Notes under the pieces: model-generated
Database searches by the model: none
What the model was told of the DNA's origin: nothing
What the model saw: only the letters and a program-made list of their open reading frames with translations
Program-made: the position numbers and the translations under genes
DNA from: Haliscomenobacter sp.
GTDB lineage: Bacteria > Bacteroidota > Bacteroidia > Chitinophagales > Saprospiraceae
NCBI GenBank assembly: GCA_016707205.1
Contig: JADJHZ010000017.1
Coordinates: 12,517 to 76,516, forward strand
DNA: 64,000 nt
Direction of reading: 5' to 3'
Shown here: positions 26,688-33,992 of the stretch, piece by piece
Position numbering within the stretch: position 1 is the first letter of the stretch
Layout: every line of letters starts with the position of its first letter

Positions 26688-28259
26688 ATGGAACGGCGAA
26701 TCAGCGAATGGAGATGGTACAAGGTAGCGGCATGGCTATTTTTGGCTGGGATGCTGCTATTTTTGGGGAAAGCGCCCTTGTACCTGGAGGAACCCCGCCG
26801 GGCGCTGGTAGCCATAGAGATGCTGGCTTCCGGCAACTATTGGGCGTCGACGCTATTTGGGGAGTGGTACTACAACAAGCCGCCGCTGTTCAACTGGGTG
26901 TTGCTCCTTTTTGCCTGGCTGGGCGGAGGGTTTCGCGAATGGGCGTTGCGGCTGCCTACGGTGTTGTCGGTGGCGGGGTTGGCGGTATTGCTGTTCCTTT
27001 TCGGAAAAAAGTATGTCAGCGCCCGCTTTGGGATGGTGTCGGCCTTGCTTCTGGTCAGTTTCAGCGCGGTGTTGTTTTACTTCAGCGCCCTGGCGGAGAT
27101 CGATCTGTTTTATGCGCTGCTTGTTTTTGGCGGATGGTTAGCCATGTACCATTTGGGGGGGCGGAAGCAGTATGGGCTTATGTTTTTCCTGGTATACCTG
27201 AGCTGCGCGCTTGGGGTGATGGCCAAAGGGTTGCCTTCTCTGGCATTTACCGCGCTTTCCCTGCTCGCCTATTTCGTGGATACCCGGCGCTTCAGGGTGC
27301 TGTTTTCGCTGCCGCATATCGCAGGTATCCTCTTTCTGGCCGCCCTCCTGGGCGGATATGCCTGGAAATACGCCCAATACAACAACCCCTGGTACCTGCT
27401 GGAGACCCTGGTAGGGGAATCGGCCGACAGGACGGCAGCCTCCAATTCAGCGCTGGCTTTCTTCCGGCAGTTGGTCATTTTTCCGCTGGATGTGTTCAAA
27501 GACCTGCTTCCGGGCGGGCTGTTGGCGGTATTCCTTTTCCGGCGGGATGCACGGGATTTACTGTTTCAGCGGCATCCGTTCATCCGGTTTTGCGCGCTGA
27601 TGCTGCTGGTCAATATCGCGCTGTACTGGCTATCGCCGGGCACGCGCATCCGGTATGTGTACCCATTATTTCCTTTCGCAGCCTGTATCCTGGCCTGGGG
27701 ATACGAGCGGCGGGGCGAAGCGGCGGTCTGGGCTGGCCGTTTTTTCCGTACATCGGCTGGCGCCTTAACCGGCCTGTTTGCGCTGGGCGCCCTGGCCCTG
27801 CCTTTTATACCTGATTTCCGTTTTATTCCCTATATCTGGCCGGCATCTGTAGGCTTCGCGCTGGCCTTTGCCGGGTTGTGGTTCGCCTGGCGCCGGAGTC
27901 CGGATAAGTCGCTTGCTGTTCTTTTTATTGCCCTGGGGGCGGCCCGGCTTTTGTTTGATCTGACGGTTCTCCCTCAACGCGCCCACGACACCGAAGCGCA
28001 GCGCAATAAAGAGCTGGCCTCCGCCATCCACCAACTTACCGGCGACCGCCCTTTGTACCTCTACGGAGAAGAAAAAGTGATTTCCTTCACCACCAGCTTC
28101 TACCTCAACCGCCTGCGCCGGCAACCCATCCGGCTCCAGGATCAGCTCCAGCGCGGACCATACTACCTCATGCCTTTAGACATGACCGGCAAACGGGACT
28201 CCGTTTTATTGCGGTTCGAATACGGGAGGAGGGAGAAGGGGTTGGTTATTAGACGTTAG
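26688..28259 (+). CDS. GT39/ArnT-like membrane glycosyltransferase
   Basis: Multi-spanning glycosyltransferase of the PMT/ArnT superfamily that moves a sugar from a polyprenyl-phosphate donor to a target on the outer face of the inner membrane. The first periplasmic loop has the hallmark YLEEPRRALVAIEMLASG with the acidic pair, followed by YYNKPPLFNW. About ten to twelve hydrophobic helices follow, then a C-terminal soluble domain of roughly 80 residues. At 523 residues it matches the family. It is alone on its transcript, between the DoxX/ApbE pair and the BatA gene. The acceptor may be lipid A, protein or glycan and cannot be told. Confidence 0.88.
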   Translation: MERRISEWRWYKVAAWLFLAGMLLFLGKAPLYLEEPRRALVAIEMLASGNYWASTLFGEWYYNKPPLFNWVLLLFAWLGGGFREWALRLPTVLSVAGLAVLLFLFGKKYVSARFGMVSALLLVSFSAVLFYFSALAEIDLFYALLVFGGWLAMYHLGGRKQYGLMFFLVYLSCALGVMAKGLPSLAFTALSLLAYFVDTRRFRVLFSLPHIAGILFLAALLGGYAWKYAQYNNPWYLLETLVGESADRTAASNSALAFFRQLVIFPLDVFKDLLPGGLLAVFLFRRDARDLLFQRHPFIRFCALMLLVNIALYWLSPGTRIRYVYPLFPFAACILAWGYERRGEAAVWAGRFFRTSAGALTGLFALGALALPFIPDFRFIPYIWPASVGFALAFAGLWFAWRRSPDKSLAVLFIALGAARLLFDLTVLPQRAHDTEAQRNKELASAIHQLTGDRPLYLYGEEKVISFTTSFYLNRLRRQPIRLQDQLQRGPYYLMPLDMTGKRDSVLLRFEYGRREKGLVIRR

Positions 28260-28381
28260 TGGTTGGTGGTTAGTGGTTGGTGGCTCACGTCTCGTACATC
28301 ATACCTCGTACATCGTACCTCGTACATCGTACATCGTACCTCGTACATCGTACATCGTACCTCGTACCTCGTACATCAAAA
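28258..28381. repeat. Two families of intergenic tandem repeats
   Basis: GGTTGGTGGTTAGTGG-type repeats (about 28258-28284) run into a tract of TCGTACATCGTACC units (about 28288-28380). The second family recurs at 57090-57137 and 58835-58956. The tract happens to be open in one frame, but its translation is itself a repeat and is not a gene. Confidence 0.8.
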
Positions 28382-28396
28382 TTCCCCGATTAACCG

Positions 28397-28404
28397 TATA
28401 CTTG
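28397..28404 (+). promoter_or_regulatory. Candidate -7 box for the BatA-like gene
   Basis: TATACTTG, one mismatch from TAnnTTTG, ends 23 bases before the ATG at 28428 and just after the tandem repeats. Confidence 0.35.
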
Positions 28405-28427
28405 CAGATAAATAACTTCACGGCAGC

Positions 28428-30458
28428 ATGCAGTTTTTGTATCCGTTGTTTTTAGTGGGCGCGTTGAGTCTGGCGATTCCGGTCATCCTGCACTTGTTTT
28501 ACTTCAGGAGGTTCAAGAAGGTATATTTCACCAATGTGCGGTTTTTGAAAGAAGTGAAGGAGGAAACGAGCTCCCGCTCGCGGCTTCGGAATTTGCTGGT
28601 ATTGCTGATGCGGCTGCTGGCGTTCCTTTTTTTGGTGCTGGCGTTTGCGCAGCCGTTTATTCCCAGAGGCGAAGCGGTGAAGAAGGGGATCAAAGCGGTG
28701 AGCGTATACGTAGACAATTCCTTCAGCATGAGCGCCTTAAGCCAGGACGTACCCTTGCTGGAACAGGCAAAATCGCGGGCGCGGGAGATCGTCAAATCCT
28801 ATAATACGGAAGACCGTTTCCAGGTGATCAGCAACGAGTTTTCGGGGCGGCAGCAGCGGCTGATCAGCCAGGAGGACGCGCTGGCCGCCATCGAGGAGAT
28901 CCGCCTGACGCCGGACGCCCGCAATTTGTCGGCCGTTCTGGAGCGGCAAAAACAGGCCCTTTCCCTGGGCAAAACCGACAACCTGGTCGCTTACCAGCTT
29001 TCGGATTTTCAAAAGAGCGCCTGCGACATTGCTCAATACGCCGACTCTACCGTCGAATTGAACCTGATGCCCCTGCAGGCGGTAAGGGAGCGCAACATCA
29101 GTATCGACTCCGTATGGTTTGAAGCGCCGGTCCAGATGCTTAATCAAACCAACCCGCTGTTCATTCGCCTGCGCAACCACAGCGACGAGCCGGCAGAGAA
29201 TATCCGTTTGTCGATCCAATACGAAGGGCAGACCAAACCGGTGGGAGAATTCGCCATCCCGCCCCGTTCTACGGTTACGGATACGTTTAACCTCACCCTC
29301 CTGCGCACCGGCTGGAGGGAAGCCAAACTTTCCCTGACCGACTACCCCATTCAGTTTGACGACCACTTCTTCTTCAGCTTTCAGGTTGCCGAGAAGGTCC
29401 GGGTGCTCACGATTTACGAAGGCAATAATAACCGGTACCTGGATGCTGCATTGCGCGGACTGCCGCAGTTCGAATCGTCTCAGCAACCTATTCAGGGGCT
29501 GGATTACTCCAAATTTTCCGGCCAACAGCTGATCGTCCTCAACGATGTGACCACGATTTCCTCGGGCTTGGGTTCGGAGCTGCTCCGCTACACCGATCAA
29601 GGGGGGAATGTACTGGTTTTCCCCAACCGCAACCTCAACCTGGCCAACCTGCGGGAATTCATGAAGACCTTCTCGGCAAGCGAGCCGCAGGAGTTTGAGC
29701 AGCGTCAGCGCCAGGTAAGCGAGGTGAATACGGAAGAATTCATTTTTAAGGATGTATTTGAGAACAAAAGCGCCAACCTTCGTCTGCCTTCCGTCAAGGG
29801 CAGCTTCCGTTTTTCGCGCGGCGCCGGGCAGCAAGGCGAGCCCTTGCTTAGCTTCCGGGACGGGGGGCTTTACCTGAGTAAATTCAAAACCGGCAAAGGC
29901 CACTTGTATGTTTGCGCCGCGCCGCTGGCGGAAGAGTTCAACAACCTCGTCAGCAATGGGGAGATTTTTATCCCTATGCTCTATAAAATGGCGATCTCTG
30001 CGGGAAATGACCTGCGCATTGCGTATACCATTGGCCGCGACGAGCTGCTCGAAGCCCGCCATCAGGGGGGCGGCGCCGAAATGGTCTATAAAATGAAGGG
30101 GCTGGAAGAAGAATTCATCCCCGAGCAGCGGATCGTTGGCAATTCGGTATACCTGGACGTCAACGGGCAGGTTCGGGAAGCCGGCCATTACCAGCTTTTC
30201 CTCCAGCCCGGAGAAACGGTACAGGAGTTCAGTTTTAATTACGACCGTAAAGAATCCGAACTGGAATATTTCGATGCTGAAGGCTTGAAAACGTATGCCG
30301 GGCCCTTGGCCAATGTGATTACCGCAACCGATGAAGCGGTGCTGGCAGCCAAAATCGAAGAACAAAGCCGGGGTATGGTGCTTTGGCGCTGGTGCATTAT
30401 TCTGGCCCTGTTGTTCCTGGCAGCGGAGGTGTTTATCCTCCGTCTTTGGAAGGTTTAA
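28428..30458 (+). CDS. BatA-domain membrane protein with VWA-like region
   Basis: A 676-residue inner-membrane protein. The N-terminus, MQFLYPLFLVGALSLAIPVILHLFYFRRFKKVYF, is the BatA/aerotolerance N-terminal domain with two membrane helices, followed by a third (LLVLLMRLLAFLFLVLAFAQPF). A von Willebrand factor A-like domain begins at VSVYVDNSFSMSAL (metal-site DxSxS). A large beta-rich periplasmic region and a single C-terminal helix (WRWCIILALLFLAAEVFILRLW) complete it. Such proteins accompany MoxR ATPases in some operons, but no MoxR gene is here. It is followed after about 78 bases by the dihydroorotase-like gene, and this pairing may be conserved. Confidence 0.85.
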   Translation: MQFLYPLFLVGALSLAIPVILHLFYFRRFKKVYFTNVRFLKEVKEETSSRSRLRNLLVLLMRLLAFLFLVLAFAQPFIPRGEAVKKGIKAVSVYVDNSFSMSALSQDVPLLEQAKSRAREIVKSYNTEDRFQVISNEFSGRQQRLISQEDALAAIEEIRLTPDARNLSAVLERQKQALSLGKTDNLVAYQLSDFQKSACDIAQYADSTVELNLMPLQAVRERNISIDSVWFEAPVQMLNQTNPLFIRLRNHSDEPAENIRLSIQYEGQTKPVGEFAIPPRSTVTDTFNLTLLRTGWREAKLSLTDYPIQFDDHFFFSFQVAEKVRVLTIYEGNNNRYLDAALRGLPQFESSQQPIQGLDYSKFSGQQLIVLNDVTTISSGLGSELLRYTDQGGNVLVFPNRNLNLANLREFMKTFSASEPQEFEQRQRQVSEVNTEEFIFKDVFENKSANLRLPSVKGSFRFSRGAGQQGEPLLSFRDGGLYLSKFKTGKGHLYVCAAPLAEEFNNLVSNGEIFIPMLYKMAISAGNDLRIAYTIGRDELLEARHQGGGAEMVYKMKGLEEEFIPEQRIVGNSVYLDVNGQVREAGHYQLFLQPGETVQEFSFNYDRKESELEYFDAEGLKTYAGPLANVITATDEAVLAAKIEEQSRGMVLWRWCIILALLFLAAEVFILRLWKV

Positions 30459-30511
30459 CCGGCGATCAAGGCTCTTGGTCGAGTTCCTTCATAGAGGCGC
30501 TATTTATTTTG

Positions 30512-30519
30512 TAAATTTG
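30512..30519 (+). promoter_or_regulatory. Candidate -7 box for the dihydroorotase-like gene
   Basis: TAAATTTG matches TAnnTTTG exactly and ends 17 bases before the ATG at 30537. Confidence 0.45.
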
Positions 30520-30536
30520 AAAAAAGCAATCAGGAC

Positions 30537-31805
30537 ATGAAACTGCTGATCCGGAAAGCGGTCGTCGTCGACCCCCATTCTCCGTACCATGGCAAGGTTT
30601 CTGATTTGTTCATCGAAAACGATACCGTGACCGGGATCGGATCCAACCTCAAACTGAAAGCCGACAAGGTGGTAGAAGCGGAAGGATGCCATGTCTCCCC
30701 GGGATGGGTAGATATAGGGGTTCAGGCCGGGGATCCGGGGTTCGAGCATCGGGAGGATCTGCGGTCCGCCGCCTTGGCCGCAGCGGCCGGAGGGTATACC
30801 GGGATTGGCGTTTTCCCCAACACCCAGCCGGTCATTCATGGCAAAGCGGAAGTAGCGTACCTGGTCACTCAGACTAAAGGTGGGCTGGTGGATTTATTCC
30901 CGATTGGCGCCATTTCTACGGATGGCGCCGGGAAACAGATCACCGAAATGATCGATATGCACCATGCCGGAGCAATTGCTTTTTCCGACGGCCAATCGGC
31001 ATTACAGAACAATGGCCTGATGCTTCGGGCGCTGCAATATGTCCGCACTTTCGAAGGAATTGTCATTAACCGGCCCTACGACGAAGCGCTCGGCTTAGAA
31101 GGACAGATGCACGAAGGCGTCGTCAGCACGAGTCTGGGCTTGCGGGGCATTCCCAACCTGGCGGAAGACCTGATGACCCAAAGGGATATCTACCTCGCCG
31201 ATTATGCCTGTTCCAGGATCCACTTGTTTGGGTTGTCTTCCGGGCACAGCGTCGATCTGGTCCGGAAAGCCAAGGCCAGGGGATTGCAGGTAAGCTGCTC
31301 GGTCCCTGTTCTGAACCTGGCCTTCGACGACCGGGCCCTGGTCGAATTCGATTCCCATTTCAAAGTAATGCCCCCACTGCGCAGCCCGGAAGATCAGGAA
31401 GCGCTCAAAGCCGGGCTGAAAGACGGGGCTATCGACCTGATCGTTTCCAACCACACGCCTCTGGAGATCGAGTTGAAAATGCTGGAATTCCCCTATGCCG
31501 ATTTTGGCGCCATCGGCATGGAAACCGCCTACGGATTGATGAACAAAGCCCTGGAAGGAATATTGACCACCGAAGAATTGGTGCGCAAGCTCGCGATCAA
31601 CCCAAGGAAATTATTCGGTCTGGAACCGGTAAGCATCCGGGAAGGAGGGAAAGCCAACCTGACGTGCTTCCTCCCAGACCATCGCTGGGTCGTGCGCAGG
31701 GAACATCTAAAGTCAAAATCTGCCAGCAACCCGCTAATCGGAATGGAACTCAAAGGAAAAGTCCTGGGAGTGGTGAACAACGGACAGGCTTGGTGGGCGG
31801 ATTAA
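30537..31805 (+). CDS. Dihydroorotase homologue lacking metal ligands
   Basis: Amidohydrolase-fold protein of 422 residues clearly related to class I dihydroorotase and allantoinase. The usual zinc motif DxHxHxR is replaced here by DIGVQAGDPG at about residues 58-67, so both His and the Arg are gone. The carboxylate motif SDHAP near the end reads SNHTPLE. The fold signatures AAAAGGYTGIGVFPNTQP and AINPRKLFGL are kept. It is therefore probably not a working metal-dependent dihydroorotase and more likely a structural partner, for example of aspartate carbamoyltransferase, as proposed for pseudo-dihydroorotases elsewhere. It is often labelled PyrC. No pyr genes lie nearby. Confidence 0.85.
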   Translation: MKLLIRKAVVVDPHSPYHGKVSDLFIENDTVTGIGSNLKLKADKVVEAEGCHVSPGWVDIGVQAGDPGFEHREDLRSAALAAAAGGYTGIGVFPNTQPVIHGKAEVAYLVTQTKGGLVDLFPIGAISTDGAGKQITEMIDMHHAGAIAFSDGQSALQNNGLMLRALQYVRTFEGIVINRPYDEALGLEGQMHEGVVSTSLGLRGIPNLAEDLMTQRDIYLADYACSRIHLFGLSSGHSVDLVRKAKARGLQVSCSVPVLNLAFDDRALVEFDSHFKVMPPLRSPEDQEALKAGLKDGAIDLIVSNHTPLEIELKMLEFPYADFGAIGMETAYGLMNKALEGILTTEELVRKLAINPRKLFGLEPVSIREGGKANLTCFLPDHRWVVRREHLKSKSASNPLIGMELKGKVLGVVNNGQAWWAD

Positions 31806-31837
31806 AATTACTTTTTCACCTATTTAAACCAATACGC

Positions 31838-32410
31838 ATGAGCACGCTAGATTCTCCTATTCAAACTCAACCGCAGGTTTCGTACCGCCCGGTAGGCGTC
31901 CGCTTTGGCCTGATCGCCTCCATGATCCTGATTGCCCTTGGGCTTGTCGCCCAGGTCGCCGGCTTGTCGGACCCCTCCAACCCTTCCGGCCCCGGCGGTA
32001 TTGCGATGAACATCCTGACCTATGGCATTATGATCGCCGCTATCGTTATGGCGGTCAAACAGCACCGGGATACCGAACTGGGCGGGCTGATTTCTTTCAA
32101 GCGCGCCTTCGGACTCGGCATGTTTGTCATTCTGATCATTGGCGCCATCACGATGGTGTGGACTTTCGTCTATATGTCGTACATCAATCCGGACATGGTG
32201 GACCAGATTATGGAAGCAGCCCAGGAAAAGCAGCAGGCGCAAGGACTCTCCGATGAGCAATTGGAAGCAGCCTCCGGCATGATGGGCATGATTATGAAGC
32301 CCTGGTTTATGGCCATCTCCGCGTTCGTAGGTACCCTTCTCATTGGACTGATCATCTCCCTGATCGTAGCCGCCATCATGAAGAAAGAAGCAAAGACCGC
32401 CGTGATGTAA
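31838..32410 (+). CDS. DUF4199 family membrane protein (1)
   Basis: A 190-residue membrane protein of the DUF4199 family, whose function is unknown. I start it at the ATG at 31838 (MSTLDSPIQTQPQ), 32 bases after the upstream stop codon. There are four likely helices: FGLIASMILIALGLVAQV, IAMNILTYGIMIAAIVMAV, FGLGMFVILIIGAITMVW and ISAFVGTLLIGLIISLIVA. A soluble loop (about 125-150) rich in Gln, Glu and Met lies between the last two. It is followed by a second, shorter DUF4199-like gene and a GT2 glycosyltransferase, an order common in Bacteroidota. Confidence 0.8.
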   Translation: MSTLDSPIQTQPQVSYRPVGVRFGLIASMILIALGLVAQVAGLSDPSNPSGPGGIAMNILTYGIMIAAIVMAVKQHRDTELGGLISFKRAFGLGMFVILIIGAITMVWTFVYMSYINPDMVDQIMEAAQEKQQAQGLSDEQLEAASGMMGMIMKPWFMAISAFVGTLLIGLIISLIVAAIMKKEAKTAVM

Positions 32411-32469
32411 GGTTTAGTAGTCCAAGGTTTTTTTTACCTTCGCGCTAGCTATTTTATAAGTGCGAGGGC

Positions 32470-32976
32470 ATGAACAGGCAGAAGACTTTAGTATACGGAC
32501 TAATAGCAGGAAGCGCCATGATAGGGTACTTCCTGCTGTTTTATTTTATCCAGCCCAAGTTGTTCTTCAATTTGAGCGTGCAGTGGGCGTCTTTACTGAT
32601 TTTCATCGGCTTCATGGCCCTGGCCGTCCGCAGCGAACGAAGCCTGGCAGGAGAAGGGCAATACCCCTGGCAACCCGGGCTTCGCGCCGCCTTTACCGTT
32701 TATGTACTCGCCGCCGTGTCGTACCATCTTTTTTATTTCCTCTTATATAATTACGGCGCTCCGGAGCTGGCTTCCATCCAGGAGGAGGTTCTGATGGAAA
32801 ATCTGGACAGGTATAAAGCCGTTGTAGGAGAACGAAACGCGGAAAATTTGCGCCGGGATATCCGGCAATCCGGAATTGCGCTTACCCCAGGCACCGCCCT
32901 GATGGCGCTGGCCAGGAGTATCATCGGAGGGTTCGTGCTGTCTTTGGTCATTGGGTATCTGATGCGAAAAGAGTAA
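32470..32976 (+). CDS. DUF4199-like membrane protein (2)
   Basis: A 168-residue protein with four predicted helices (KTLVYGLIAGSAMIGYFLLF, WASLLIFIGFMALAV, AAFTVYVLAAVSYHLFYFLL and ARSIIGGFVLSLVIGYLM) and a soluble loop between the last two, the same plan as the upstream DUF4199 protein. The next gene, a GT2 glycosyltransferase, begins four bases after its stop codon, so they are almost certainly co-translated and may work together in lipid-linked sugar transfer. Family membership is inferred from topology and context. Confidence 0.7.
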   Translation: MNRQKTLVYGLIAGSAMIGYFLLFYFIQPKLFFNLSVQWASLLIFIGFMALAVRSERSLAGEGQYPWQPGLRAAFTVYVLAAVSYHLFYFLLYNYGAPELASIQEEVLMENLDRYKAVVGERNAENLRRDIRQSGIALTPGTALMALARSIIGGFVLSLVIGYLMRKE

Positions 32977-32980
32977 TAAT

Positions 32981-33982
32981 ATGCCGACCAAGGAAAAGGA
33001 TATTTCCGTAATCATCCCCCTGCTCAACGAGGAGGAATCCCTGCCCGAACTAACGGCTTGGATACAAAGGGTCATGGATCAGCATGGCTTTTCCTATGAG
33101 GTCATTTTGATCGACGACGGAAGCACCGATCAGTCCTGGCCGGTTATTGAAAAACTTCAGGAACAAAACCCGAACCTCATCGGCATCAAATTCCGCCGGA
33201 ACTACGGCAAATCTGCCGCGCTTCATACTGGGTTCCACGCCGCCGTGGGCCGCGTCGTGATCACCATGGACGCCGATTTGCAGGACAGCCCCGACGAGAT
33301 CCCCGAACTCTACCGCCTCATCGCGGAAGAAGGATACGATCTCATCTCCGGCTGGAAGAAAAAGCGGTACGACCCGTTGATCAAAACCATCCCCTCCAAG
33401 TTTTTCAACGCTGTCACGCGCTGGATCAGCGGAATCTACCTGCACGACTTCAACTGCGGGCTGAAATCCTACCGCCGGGAAGTGGTGAAAAGCATTGAGG
33501 TGTACGGAGAAATGCACCGGTACATTCCCCTGCTGGCCAAATGGGCCGGTTTCAAAAAAATCGGAGAAAAAGCCGTTGAACACCGGGCACGGCAGTACGG
33601 AGTCACCAAATTCGGGTTTGAACGCTTTATCAACGGGTTCCTGGATTTGCTATCGATCACGTTTGTCGGTCGGTTTGGGAAGCGGCCCATGCACTTTTTT
33701 GGGACCTTTGGCACCCTGATCTTCTTCCTGGGTTTGATCGCAGCAGCCTATCTCGGCGCCAACAAGCTCTACTACCTCTACCTCGGAATGAAAGCGCCCC
33801 TGGTGGCCAGCAATCCTTTTTTCTATATTGCGCTCACCTGTATGGTGATCGGCGCCCAGCTCTTTCTGGCGGGTTTTCTGGCCGAATTGCTGGTGCGGTC
33901 GGCGCCAAACCGCAATAAGTACCTGATCGAAAAAGTAACCGGCAGCGCCGGGTTGGAAAAGGAATTCGATACAACAGAGTAA
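32981..33982 (+). CDS. GT2 glycosyltransferase, polyprenyl-phosphate type
   Basis: Membrane-associated family 2 glycosyltransferase resembling dolichyl-phosphate mannosyltransferase and polyprenyl-phosphate sugar synthases. The GT-A domain shows ISVIIPLLNEEESLPEL, LIDDGSTDQSW, ITMDADLQDSPDEIPEL (DxD) and NCGLKSYRREV. Two C-terminal helices (FFGTFGTLIFFLGLIAAAYLG and PFFYIALTCMVIGAQLFLAGFLAEL) anchor it. It would load a sugar onto a lipid carrier for use by GT-C transferases such as the GT39 and YfhO proteins encoded nearby. It lies tightly between the DUF4199-like gene and the YfhO gene. Confidence 0.92.
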   Translation: MPTKEKDISVIIPLLNEEESLPELTAWIQRVMDQHGFSYEVILIDDGSTDQSWPVIEKLQEQNPNLIGIKFRRNYGKSAALHTGFHAAVGRVVITMDADLQDSPDEIPELYRLIAEEGYDLISGWKKKRYDPLIKTIPSKFFNAVTRWISGIYLHDFNCGLKSYRREVVKSIEVYGEMHRYIPLLAKWAGFKKIGEKAVEHRARQYGVTKFGFERFINGFLDLLSITFVGRFGKRPMHFFGTFGTLIFFLGLIAAAYLGANKLYYLYLGMKAPLVASNPFFYIALTCMVIGAQLFLAGFLAELLVRSAPNRNKYLIEKVTGSAGLEKEFDTTE

Positions 33983-33992
33983 ACAAAAAAAT

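Noticed and set aside
28288..28380. Possible CRISPR array
   Set aside because: Units are 10-14 bases in direct contact with no spacers, and there are no cas genes.
28273..28455. A short open frame through the TCGTAC repeats (translation with repeated SYIVPRT units)
   Set aside because: The coding look is only the repeat read in one frame; it overlaps the start of the real BatA gene.
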